Below are positions 10,801 to 18,546 of a DNA stretch of 58,285 bases, piece after piece (positions within the stretch are counted from its first letter, which is position 1; each line of letters starts with the position of its first letter). The DNA comes from Dichotomocladium elegans (Eukaryota > Mucoromycota > Mucoromycetes > Mucorales > Lichtheimiaceae), in the NCBI GenBank assembly GCA_025716815.1, contig JAIXMN010000060.1, positions 1 through 58,285 on the forward strand. Direction: 5' to 3'. Made by a program: the position numbers and the translations under genes. The notes under the pieces are model-generated. The model was not told the origin of the DNA, made no database searches, and saw only the letters and a list, made by a program, of their open reading frames with translations.

Positions 10801-11253
10801 GCCGCTATTGACGCCCGCATTCCCGAAGTTCGTCGATTACTGGAGGCCCGCCAGCTCGCTGAAGCCCGCCTCAAAGAGAATGCCGCTAAAGACAAGGCCC
10901 GTTGGGATGCTATATTGAAGCCCCAAACCTTCAATGTCGGTGACCACGTCTTGATGCGACACGAAAACAAACTCAGCCTGGAATACAACTGGAAGGGCCC
11001 TTTTCGTGTACTGGCTGTTAATCCTGACTCCCACATCTATCAGTTACAAGATCTCAATGGCAAGACATACTCATCTTGGGTACATACCGATCGCCTTCGC
11101 CCAATCCATCTCCCTTCTGTTTCCCCCCCGGTCGAGCCATGGTATGACCCCACTGCTGCCCGTGCCGCTGAGCGCCGCTATCTGACTGCCGCTGGTCAAA
11201 TCGCGTTGTTGTCCGAGGACGTCCAACTGTCTAAAGAGGGGATATTGTCGTAG
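7801..11253 (+). CDS. pol: G2 Pol: protease, reverse transcriptase, RNase H, integrase
   Basis: The polyprotein makes and integrates element DNA. In order from the first ATG: aspartic protease (LIDSGATGSYV, about residue 62); RT with [22 protein letters not shown] and catalytic YLDD near residue 403; RNase H (VEVDSSDYGVGGVL and DHHPLKYF); integrase with HHCC finger (HKSFGHAGN, CPQCQ), the Asp residues in HLDFIGELP and CTDRGANF, and ERTNGILK. The C-terminus has WKGPFRV and no chromodomain. It is probably made as a Gag-Pol fusion through the -1 site at 7738, since the frame is open upstream of this ATG. The stop TAG lies in the 3' LTR. Uninterrupted; likely functional. Confidence 0.93.
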   Translation: MMKQDAPMLPENLLIDLSDDQDEDARALQDTLQEDRQFLDSLNSIKETELPLYLMRCNGHPVQVLIDSGATGSYVAPRVAMNLPTRRIPMREVETAGGHALSISQQASLSLDAQGYEHTTTAYVLDTKFDVILGRDWLKSVKPIPDWELDTWRIRKGEHEYVIRPRHKRVLPDLAYLISHRQVQRLERSKEIDDVFVCFVRPEDCAPTDGTNDQQAKALIAEFSDVFQDKLPGLPPKRDIEHVIDTGDAAPISRPPYKMSPRELDELRRQLKELLDLGLIRPSTSAWGSPVLFVRKKDGSMRMCIDYRAVNRVTKRNSTPLPRIDECLERLHGMRYFSKIDLRSGYHNLRLREEDIPKSAFTTRYGSFEWLVLSFGLMNSPPVFQSWMNSIIGEEFLDRCAMVYLDDCLIFSRTKTQHEKDVRAILTKFWEAKVIANEKKCEFFKTELEFVGHQVTADGVLPSKSKVKAIQDWPVPTNVQEVRQFVGLGSHYRRFIRDFAALAAPLTDLTKGTGAKKRAITWTSECQQAFDEIKARMTAAPVLKPPNPDMPYVVEVDSSDYGVGGVLLQEGTDGLMHPVAFESKKLSATERAYPAQERELLAILHALRTWRCFIDGRPYTVFSDHHPLKYFRSKTKPTPRLTCWIAELELYDPDIQYKPGKDNHIPDLLSRRDGPDCVTKEPEMEPDYLYAVKAIQESDWPKFYAMPEDRWSPTYKDLLLKHKDKFVVRNNAIYRKVKIGKEIHEIRYALFARRADLVEQFHKSFGHAGNTTVYDLIRKRWWWPDMRTDIQTWLATCPQCQLAANADRGVHHAPMKPLEVPPAFYRWHLDFIGELPTTIQGNRWLLVAVDYATNWTIARAVPDATGEAIAKFLYEEIVLPFSCPAEICTDRGANFMSNILTNYLGRLKTNHVLTSAFHPRTNSKVERTNGILKQMLRKYTHGKIHRWDQFVDAAVFACRIRKHRTTGFSPYFLVYGQEPKLPGDFLPPFIDMADPTQEAPAAIDARIPEVRRLLEARQLAEARLKENAAKDKARWDAILKPQTFNVGDHVLMRHENKLSLEYNWKGPFRVLAVNPDSHIYQLQDLNGKTYSSWVHTDRLRPIHLPSVSPPVEPWYDPTAARAAERRYLTAAGQIALLSEDVQLSKEGILS

Positions 11254-11573
11254 CCAGATTAATCGGTCATTAGAATTTCCGGCTCAAGTCTATTTTCATA
11301 ACGATCCCTGACGTAATGTCGGGCTTACTACCTTTTAGCATTATGACGCCATGGATTATCACGCACGTTGTACTACATCTCTAATTACATCATCCATTCT
11401 CCATGACGTCTGTGCAGTATTATCTTAAGTATACTTAGCATTAGAAAACAATATAAATATCCAGGCAGCGTCCAAACAATAAACATCATCTCAGAGTTAT
11501 CTGTCACATTTAATTGTTCCTCCAAAAGTCTATTCTCTGGCTACGGTGTATCCGCCAAATTACGAAGACGACA
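11246..11573 (+). repeat. 3' LTR of G2 (328 bp)
   Basis: Nearly identical to 6365-6691: one C/T near the start, one extra A before the TATA box and one T/C after it. A purine run AAAGAGGGGA precedes it at 11233-11242. It is followed by the target duplication ACAT. Confidence 0.95.
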
Positions 11574-11596
11574 ACATGGTCGTCGTCGCCTGTGTT

Positions 11597-11967
11597 TGTC
11601 GTTGTTTTTGGCGGATAGACCTTGGCCAAATGTAGAGACAACTGAATTTAGAGAAGAAGATGATTGTCTTTTTAATGTATGAATTGATGAGCCTATATAT
11701 ACTACTACTCTGATGGTTACTAAAGAAAAGATACGGGAGGATAATAATAATAATAGAATGAATATAACTATGTGAGAGATGCAGTCGTGAAGGATGGAAG
11801 GAAGCAGGCAGACAATCCATTGGTAATAATTGACAGTAAGGAGGCATTGGTAATCCGCACAAAAACAGGAGGTGATGACCGTGAGCATAGTCGGTGTTGC
11901 TAGTATTTCAATTGGCCACCAAATCTAATCCGACATGTTCAAACAAAAACAAGGACGACACTGCGAC
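11597..11967 (-). repeat. Probable degenerate solo LTR
   Basis: Starts TGTCGTTGTTTTTGGCGGATAGACC, which matches the terminal part of minus-oriented LTRs in this window (compare 57830). A GGACGACA stretch about 370 bp on could be the other end. It contains a TATATATACTAC stretch. No convincing target duplication is seen. The rest of 11578-12001 holds nothing else I recognise. Confidence 0.45.
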
Positions 11968-12001
11968 ACAACAACAAGTTGTGTTAACAAAAACATTGTA
12001 A

Positions 12002-12074
12002 AGCCCTACGTGGGGGTCGAACCCACAACCTTGAGATTAAGAGTCTCACGCTCTACCGATTGAGCTAGCAAGGC
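12002..12074 (-). tRNA. tRNA-Lys (anticodon CTT)
   Basis: The minus strand folds as a full cloverleaf. The acceptor stem is GCCTTGC with GTAGGGC, including G-T pairs. The A-box is TAGCTCAATCGG and the anticodon stem-loop is TGAGA-CTCTTAA-TCTCA, with CTT as anticodon. The T-arm carries GGTTCGACCCC as B-box. No intron; 73 nt with discriminator T. It is the only likely host gene in the window. LINE1 begins 2 nt upstream of its 5' end and points away from it. The first 18 nt of the tRNA recur at 17377-17394, behind LINE1. Confidence 0.93.
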
Positions 12075-12075
12075 G
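12057..12075. repeat. Left 19-bp target duplication of LINE1, inside the tRNA-Lys gene
   Basis: CGATTGAGCTAGCAAGGCG covers tRNA nucleotides 1-18 plus one flanking base and is repeated exactly at 17377-17395, after the LINE1 3' end. The cut therefore falls in the D-loop, within the A-box. Because the duplicated piece includes the tRNA 5' half, the left copy of the gene stays complete. Confidence 0.85.
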
Positions 12076-12126
12076 AGACCTTGTCGAGCATCGCGCACGG
12101 CGAAAACGAGCCCTTTATATACTTTT

Positions 12127-13671
12127 TTGCAAAAAATTTTCACTACCCCTACTGGCTGGAAAATACATCCACCCGAAATTACCGAACTCCTGAACAACAC
12201 CCCTTTAAACCAAGAAGCAACCGCAGATCACCTCGAGGCACCAGAACCATCCTCCTCGAAGCGCAAAAACTCGTGCTACGTGCCTAGATCGTCCAAGATA
12301 CCAGTTCAAAAGAAAACATGTGCTAGTAGTGAAGCCCTCCCTACTATGCCAAGAACGCCGATTAGCAACGTACGGACTACCCCTCGCACAACCGCCCCCG
12401 CAAACACCCCGCGCCATAATAGTAACCGGTCTCGGGAAGCGTCGCCTGCCCGTCGCTCTACAGCCACCAGCAACAACCCCCGCCGAACCCGATCACCTGA
12501 AATCGGCGACATCCCACCTATTGGGATCGGCAAACCCGCGATTGCCCTAGCTCAGTCGGAACCGGGAGAGTCTGTGTCGGCCGACCTCCCTAGTGACTCC
12601 TTCGCCTCGATCCCCTCGCAACACCCCGACACTGACGTCCTACCTCTGCGTCTGCCGGAATGGGCACTCGCTTTTGAACATCGACTCCGTGCCCAAGATC
12701 AGGAGATCGCAAAGCAAAAAGCAATTGTTGCGGAGCTGGCCAGCCTCCTTACGCGCAATAAGGAGCTTGAGACGGAGTTGGCAGCTGCAAAATTGCAGAT
12801 CGCCGAGTTGCAAGGGAAGTTGGCCACACCTCCCTGCGCAATTAACAGCAACGCTCCCCCCAACGACCTAATGGAGCTGGATCCGCGGGGTACTATGGCA
12901 TCCAAGTATGCTCATTCCGGACCTTCCATCCCGATTGTGCCCAGCGCCACACCCGCCACACTTTCATTTGCTAGCATTGCTCGCAAAGGGGCGCATAAAC
13001 CCCAACAGCAACAAAAGCCGAAAAAGCAAAAGAAGGCACAGGCTACGCCAGTGCCGATTACCGCCCAGACCATTGAGTGGGCCAAACGTGGCTTCTCTGC
13101 ACCGACCCAAGAAGCCGGGTACACTTTTGTGTACCTGAAAAGCAATCGCCAGTCTAAGCATAGTGAGGTGCGACGCCGCCTGCGCCTGCTCGGAGTGGCA
13201 CAGGCCCGCATCATTGATGTCCAATTCCCCAGTAAAGGGGTTATCGGGCTTCTAGTCCACCGCTCCTTTGCCGAGGAACTCATCTCGACCCTGACGGGCC
13301 ACAAAATCGAGCTTCTCTCAGACTACGATCCCACTGCAGCCGATTCCCTCAACGACCCCACTCTCGCCTCCCTCCCAGAAACAGAGCGAGCAGCGCAGGC
13401 TACCACGGTGTATCAGAAACGGATGCTCCGAGCGTGCTTGGCGCTCCCGCAGGCACCGCTTGGCGCTGCTATCCTGCGTTTCTTCAACGGCGTAGACGGA
13501 GCGCATCATATCAACGACGAGAACCTCGCGATCTTCATGCGCCGCAAACCTGCCCCCTCCTCGACCCGACGTCCTCGTCCCAGTGACGATGACGAACTAT
13601 TCGCCACGCGGCACAGCATGGCGATCGACGACGACCTCCGCTCCCACACCTCAGCTAATAATAATCAATAA
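12127..13671 (+). CDS. LINE1 ORF1 protein, coiled coil plus basic C-terminal part
   Basis: Probably the RNA-binding chaperone of the LINE particle. A Pro/Ser/Arg-rich N-terminus (to about residue 170) is followed by a heptad coiled coil (EWALAFEHRLRAQDQEIAKQ, then LTRNKELETELAAAKLQIAE). A Lys/Gln-rich hinge leads to a folded segment from about residue 310 (EWAKRGFSAPTQEAGY through IDVQFPSKGVIGLLVHRSF) that could be an RRM-like fold. No zinc knuckle is visible. The frame is open back to a stop at 12061 but has no ATG before 12346. LINE2 conserves the peptide upstream of that ATG (KNSCYVPR, SKIPVQKKT), so the true start may be non-AUG. The stop TAA overlaps the ORF2 ATG. Confidence 0.8.
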   Translation: MQKIFTTPTGWKIHPPEITELLNNTPLNQEATADHLEAPEPSSSKRKNSCYVPRSSKIPVQKKTCASSEALPTMPRTPISNVRTTPRTTAPANTPRHNSNRSREASPARRSTATSNNPRRTRSPEIGDIPPIGIGKPAIALAQSEPGESVSADLPSDSFASIPSQHPDTDVLPLRLPEWALAFEHRLRAQDQEIAKQKAIVAELASLLTRNKELETELAAAKLQIAELQGKLATPPCAINSNAPPNDLMELDPRGTMASKYAHSGPSIPIVPSATPATLSFASIARKGAHKPQQQQKPKKQKKAQATPVPITAQTIEWAKRGFSAPTQEAGYTFVYLKSNRQSKHSEVRRRLRLLGVAQARIIDVQFPSKGVIGLLVHRSFAEELISTLTGHKIELLSDYDPTAADSLNDPTLASLPETERAAQATTVYQKRMLRACLALPQAPLGAAILRFFNGVDGAHHINDENLAIFMRRKPAPSSTRRPRPSDDDELFATRHSMAIDDDLRSHTSANNNQ

Positions 13672-16600
13672 TGACGGATAACACCACCACTATCCGCATG
13701 GCCATGTTCAATGCCTCTGGCATTGATCGCTCGCCTGACGAACTTGTTCGCCAATGCGAGTCTAACTCTATTGATTTTATCTTATTAACTGAAACATACC
13801 TTCTTGAAGGACAACGACTACACACCCACTGGCAACAGTATCATAACTTTGCGCAGATTCATGGCAACGCACGCAGGGGCTTTGGCGGGCTATCGCTCCT
13901 CGTGCGTCCTGGACTGCCATATCATATTCACATCCACCTCCCTCACAGCAATCGCTTTGTGCTTTCGTTCTCGATGGGCGCCTACACATTCCACGGTGTA
14001 TATCTCCCGCCACGCACCTTGTCCTTTCCAGCTTTCCATCGCATTCTCCACTCCCTTCCTATAGACGATCACACCTTCGTGTTCGGGGACTTCAACACTC
14101 GCCTTGGTGATCGCACTGGCGACACCCGCGAAAATGAACGCGCCTACAGCTTCACGCAATGGCTTACTGAGCATAACTTAGTGAACTGGAATGAACGTCT
14201 CACCTTCGGCCAGTTTACCTTTCGCAAGGGCGAGCACGCCAGCATCATCGACTACTTCGTGTCATCCGCAACCGCCGTCGGCAACCCCGCTCTCAAGATC
14301 TGGGACGAGTTATCCCTTAACTCTGATCATCATCTTTGCCGGCTCCGCTTCACGCCTCTCACCCGTCTAATCGAATCACCGGCTGATAATGCGGTCCGTC
14401 AACATTGGAAGCTGCAACGCCTCGAGGAACCTGAGGTCCGTGACCTGTTTGTGTCCGAGTTCTCTCGCATGGCAGCGCCCATTGAGCACGCCATCATCGA
14501 TGCCAACGATCGAGATACGCCAGACGAACAACAGCTCGAGCAGATCAGCAGCATGCTCGAGTCCAGTATACACACCGCTCTTGACCGCAGTGTCACCAGG
14601 GGTCGCCTACGACCTAAACATTGGAAGTGGTTCTGGACGGCCGAGTTGCAAACGGTGGCAGACACGCGGCAGGCCGTCTATCGTCAGTGGCGATTTGCGG
14701 CCCCTGGTACATTGGAACGCGCCGCCTTGTGGGCAGAATACCAGGACGCCCGGGACAGGCTCCAAAGCGCCATTCGCAGCGAACGCAATCGCCAATGGCG
14801 ACAATATTGTGCGCAGATGTCCAACGCCACAGTATCCGAAGCAAACGCAATTATCAAGCGGATAAAGAGAAACAAGAAGCCCACCCACTTTTTCTCTCGA
14901 CCGCAAGGCCCCGCACATGCCGCCGAAGAAATGGTCTCGCACCTTTCCACGGTCTTCGGAGGTGAGCAACGAGTGCTCTGGTGTCCGCCTCTTGCCCCTC
15001 GGCCCCCACCCGACCCATGGCTATTCAGCACAGAAGACGTTGCCGCGGTCATCAAGGCTCTCGCACCTCGCAAGGCACCCGGCCCTGATCACATAACTGG
15101 AGCAATGCTCAAACCCATTGCGACACCGCTAGCTCAGCTTCTCTCGCCCTTCATACAGCTTTGCTGGCGGTGGTCCTGGACACCTAGCTCGTGGCGTAGC
15201 GCGCAGGTAGTGCCAATCTTCAAGAAGGGTGATCCCTCAGAAGCGGCCAACTACCGACCTATCAGCCTGACTAGTACCTTCCGCAAGATACTTGAGCGTT
15301 GTTTACTGCCGATCCTGTTGAACGAGATGCCTGCCCTCGACATTGCTCAAGGCGGCTTTCGGGCAAATCGCGGCGCGCTGGACCAGGCGTTCAATCTTCA
15401 CATGCTCTTGCGTCAATATCAACGCCACTACGAGGAGAAGCCTGTGGTTGCGTTCCTAGATATCAAAGCAGCATACGACTCTGTCGACCGGGCTGTTATC
15501 TGGGAAGCTCTCACAGGCCGAGTAATGCCCGGTGTGCTCCCTCTGCTGCAGAACATGTTTGACTGCGTTCTGATCTCGGTCGTCCTCAAAGGCAACCAAT
15601 CACGATGGATTCGCCCGCGACGCGGAGTGCTCCAAGGCTCAATACTGAGCCCAATGCTGTATGCGATCTTCATCGACCAGCTCCCTAAGACGCTACGCGT
15701 GGTCAGCCGCCGCCCTCTCCTCCTCCAGACCATCCCGGTAGCCCACCTCACCGAATCGGATGTAAACACCGAGGGCATGACACGACTAGAGCCCGAGATC
15801 CAGGCTATCAACTCCTTGTTGTATGCCGACGATATCGCCATCTTTGGTGCACTGGAGGATGTCATGGACATGCTTGGTACCGCCGAACGGTACGCTAATC
15901 AGTTCGGCTTCCAATGGCACCCAGCCAAGTGTGTGGTGCTTAATGCCCCACCCAACAACACCACGACATTCTTTGAACTTGCCAACCAACGGATCCCCAC
16001 TGACACCTCGTTCACTTACCTTGGCATCCCTTTCTCTGGTGACGGGATAGACATCGACCGACTGATCAAGCATTCCACGAAAAAGGGTACCAACGCCATG
16101 CAGCTTCTACGGAAAATAGGTGCTCATCAGTATGGATTCGGCATGGGACCTGCGCTTCGTATATACCGTACTTTTGTGCAGCCGGTTCTCGAATACGGCC
16201 TTGCCATTGCCCCACTCAACGCTGACCAGACGAAGCTCCTCGAAACCGCACAGACCAAGTGCATTCGATTGGCAACCAACGTTGTTAGCCGTCGTCCAGT
16301 CCCCACAATCGTCCAGAAACACATTGCTGACCTGCCGTCCATGGCGCTGCGGGCAGCAATCCTCGCATTCAAGTTTGTACACCGCGCCCACTGGCAACCA
16401 CGAACGACCCTCTTGTGCGCAGTGATTCGTTCGTTCTTGCACGTCGACAACGCTGAAAGTAGCTCTGGGGAAAGAGATGCGCACTGGCGCACTCTTACGA
16501 CTGGCGCGGCATTGTGGCAGGACTACACCAACCTCGCAGCTGACCCCCCACTCCCACGCGACCCAATCGCCGAGTTCATCATCGACGCCCACCGCGACCT

Positions 16601-17054
16601 CGAACTCGAAGTCCGACGCGAGAAATTTCCGGCAGTGGCCCGTGCCCGCCCAACCCGCATGTGGGATCCGATTCTATACCTCCCAGCTACAACTCGACAG
16701 CGGCATCGGTTAGTCAAGTGGAGAGCGCACTGGTTGCCGTCTTTCCCACCTAAAGACTGCCGATGTGGTTTCCGCAAGGCAAAGCGAAACCATTACCTTG
16801 AGTGTACTCTGCTTGATGGCATGCTCCAACAGCTCGAGCAGAGCCTCGGTAACCGCCTAGACGCCAAGGACCCAGAAACGCACTTGTTGGATTTTATTTT
16901 CAACATGTTGCCCCTCTCAGATGGTGGACTCGCTCGCGGCCATTGGCGTACGACCTGGCCAACACTTCTCAACACTCTTAGGGATATTGACATCCTCAGT
17001 CATCCGGAGTCGACGTTCGAGGCGGAAGAACCGGCCCGGATATCAAGAGACTGA
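13671..17054 (+). CDS. LINE1 ORF2: AP-like endonuclease and reverse transcriptase (1127 aa)
   Basis: Enzyme for target-primed reverse transcription. An endonuclease/exonuclease/phosphatase domain fills about residues 1-230 (MFNASG, LLTETYL, VFGDFNTR, SDHHLCR near its end). The RT runs from about residue 455 (KAPGPDHITG, VVPIFKKGD, YRPISLTS, FLDIKAAYDSVD, GVLQGSILSP) with catalytic YADD near residue 719. The C-terminus has a CxC-x8-H-x3-C finger at CRCGFRKAKRNHYLEC. No RNase H is evident. It starts at the ATG overlapping the ORF1 stop (TAATG, 13669-13673), suggesting reinitiation after ORF1. The endonuclease presumably sets the tRNA target. Confidence 0.92.
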   Translation: MTDNTTTIRMAMFNASGIDRSPDELVRQCESNSIDFILLTETYLLEGQRLHTHWQQYHNFAQIHGNARRGFGGLSLLVRPGLPYHIHIHLPHSNRFVLSFSMGAYTFHGVYLPPRTLSFPAFHRILHSLPIDDHTFVFGDFNTRLGDRTGDTRENERAYSFTQWLTEHNLVNWNERLTFGQFTFRKGEHASIIDYFVSSATAVGNPALKIWDELSLNSDHHLCRLRFTPLTRLIESPADNAVRQHWKLQRLEEPEVRDLFVSEFSRMAAPIEHAIIDANDRDTPDEQQLEQISSMLESSIHTALDRSVTRGRLRPKHWKWFWTAELQTVADTRQAVYRQWRFAAPGTLERAALWAEYQDARDRLQSAIRSERNRQWRQYCAQMSNATVSEANAIIKRIKRNKKPTHFFSRPQGPAHAAEEMVSHLSTVFGGEQRVLWCPPLAPRPPPDPWLFSTEDVAAVIKALAPRKAPGPDHITGAMLKPIATPLAQLLSPFIQLCWRWSWTPSSWRSAQVVPIFKKGDPSEAANYRPISLTSTFRKILERCLLPILLNEMPALDIAQGGFRANRGALDQAFNLHMLLRQYQRHYEEKPVVAFLDIKAAYDSVDRAVIWEALTGRVMPGVLPLLQNMFDCVLISVVLKGNQSRWIRPRRGVLQGSILSPMLYAIFIDQLPKTLRVVSRRPLLLQTIPVAHLTESDVNTEGMTRLEPEIQAINSLLYADDIAIFGALEDVMDMLGTAERYANQFGFQWHPAKCVVLNAPPNNTTTFFELANQRIPTDTSFTYLGIPFSGDGIDIDRLIKHSTKKGTNAMQLLRKIGAHQYGFGMGPALRIYRTFVQPVLEYGLAIAPLNADQTKLLETAQTKCIRLATNVVSRRPVPTIVQKHIADLPSMALRAAILAFKFVHRAHWQPRTTLLCAVIRSFLHVDNAESSSGERDAHWRTLTTGAALWQDYTNLAADPPLPRDPIAEFIIDAHRDLELEVRREKFPAVARARPTRMWDPILYLPATTRQRHRLVKWRAHWLPSFPPKDCRCGFRKAKRNHYLECTLLDGMLQQLEQSLGNRLDAKDPETHLLDFIFNMLPLSDGGLARGHWRTTWPTLLNTLRDIDILSHPESTFEAEEPARISRD

Positions 17055-17376
17055 GATGTTCACCTTCCTTTCCCGCCCACACGCCACACCCCCACCCGCC
17101 GATATATTTATTACTCCTTCTTTCTTTTGTTCTCGTGTAGTTTAGACCCTTATATCTTATCTGACTTTCTATAGTTACCCCGTTGCAGTACCCCACATCC
17201 CATATCTTCAGTTGTCCCCCCTTACGCTTGGCTTTTTTCCCCATAGGGGTTTTTGTCGAGGTCAGTCTCACTACCCCACACATATTATATATCCCTATCA
17301 CCAGGCTTCATATTGGACAGGCATATGGCAGTAGCCGCTCGCCCCAGGATGTCCTCTTAAATAAAATAAACATTTT

Positions 17377-17395
17377 CGATTGAGCTAGCAAGGCG
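17377..17395. repeat. Right 19-bp target duplication of LINE1 (tRNA-Lys fragment)
   Basis: Exact copy of 12057-12075. The rest of the tRNA is missing here, so it cannot be a second tRNA gene. It also forms the left flank of LINE2. Confidence 0.85.
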
Positions 17396-17574
17396 TGAGC
17401 TTGTCGAGCATCGCGCACGGCGGAAACGAGCCCGTTGTATAACTTTTTGCAAAATATCTCTCAACCCCTATTGGCTCGGAAATATATTCCCCCGGAATTA
17501 CCAAAACTTCTGAAAACACCCCTTTGCACCAAGGAGCACACGTAGATCACCTCTAGGCAATCGAACCATCCTCC

Positions 17575-18123
17575 TTGAAGTGGAAAAACTCGTGCTATGT
17601 ACCTAGAGCCTCAAAGATTCCTGTCCAAAAAAAGACACATGCTAGTAGTGAAGACCCCCCTACAATGCCAAGGACACAAGTAAGCAACGTGCGCAATGCT
17701 CCTTGCACTATGACCGCAGCAACCACCCTGCGCCGTACTGGCCACCACTTATGGGAAGTGTTGCCTGTCTGTCACCCAGCAGCCTCTAGTGCCACTGATC
17801 ACTGAACCTGATTGCCAGGCATCGGCGAAATTAACCAACTCGCAATTGGCAAACCGACGATCGACCTGGTCCAATCGGAAAGGGAAGACTTCAAGTCTAC
17901 TGACACCCAGAGCGACTCCTTTGCTATGATCCCTTCACAACTAAATGACACCAAAGTCCTACCTTTACATCTATCTGAATGGGCACTCGCATTTGAACAC
18001 TGTCTCAGTGCTCAGGATCAAGAGGTTGCGAAGCAAAAAGCAATTGTTGCGGAGTTGGCCAGTCTCCTAACACGAAATAAGGAGCTGGAGGCGGAATTGG
18101 CAGCTGCTAATTTGCAGATCGCC
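17575..18123 (+). pseudogene. LINE2 ORF1, first part
   Basis: Reads KNSCYVPRASKIPVQKKTHASSE... like LINE1 ORF1, then is broken by a stop near 17803 and resumes at 17812 with the coiled coil (SEWALAFEHCLSAQDQEVAKQ, TRNKELEAELAAANLQIA). It is interrupted by G3. Confidence 0.82.
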
Positions 18124-18507
18124 TGTCATATCCACGACTATTTTTCTTACCTAACAGCAGTGTCCCTGGATTAGACAGGACATCAACACTTTGTTTCACT
18201 CTTCGAGCGCCGTTATCATAATTACTCTCGCGCTATCTGGATTCATAATTTATATCCCGGACCTGTCTCAGGACGCAGTTATAATCACAAGGGTAAATGA
18301 TGAACTTCTTTATCAACCTTTTAACTGGTCCACTGTCCCGGGAGACCGCCTAGATGATTATCCACACCCAGCCTCCAGAGTGACTGTTTTGATAAGCACT
18401 TCTTATAAATAGGCCCATTATTGGCACTTAATAAAAAACAATCCTTTTGCGAGTCTCACAGAATCATATTCTGTCTCTTTTTATTCTTAAAACCCCTTGA
18501 TTCCACA
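18124..18507 (+). repeat. 5' LTR of G3 (384 bp)
   Basis: TGTCATATCC...TTCCACA, with TATAAATA near 18405. It appears identical to the 3' LTR except A/G at the fifth base. It contains GAGTC-TCACAGAA at 18451-18463, the proposed self-primer. Confidence 0.92.
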
Positions 18508-18546
18508 TTTTTTTCTGTGAATTCTCACTTACCTTTTATTTGCATC

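Larger units (their letters stand above)
6365..11573 (+). mobile_element. G2: complete Ty3/gypsy retrotransposon, 5.2 kb
   Basis: Bounded by LTRs 6365-6691 and 11246-11573 and flanked by a 4-bp duplication ACAT (6361-6364 and 11574-11577). The internal part has a primer-binding site, gag, pol (protease, RT, RNase H, integrase) and a polypurine tract. The two LTRs differ at about three positions, so the insertion is fairly recent. Neither gag nor pol has a stop or frameshift. There is no chromodomain. It sits on the terminal ACA of the G1 LTR. Confidence 0.95.
12076..17376 (+). mobile_element. LINE1: full-length non-LTR retrotransposon in a tRNA-Lys gene (5.3 kb)
   Basis: Contains a 5' region, ORF1, ORF2 (endonuclease and RT) and a 3' UTR of about 320 bp (17055-17376) with no gene. 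It ends in AAATAAAATAAACATTTT rather than a long poly(A). It is flanked by the 19-bp tRNA duplication. A second related element, LINE2, follows in the same orientation directly after the right duplication, so the site has been hit twice. Both ORFs are open; the copy looks recent. Confidence 0.9.

Noticed and set aside
11578..12001. Host gene or promoter between G2 and the tRNA
   Set aside because: No frame of note; the start matches the end of minus-strand LTRs, so an old solo LTR explains most of it.
17377..17395. Second tRNA gene
   Set aside because: Only 18 nt of the tRNA-Lys 5' part are present; no anticodon or T-arm follows.
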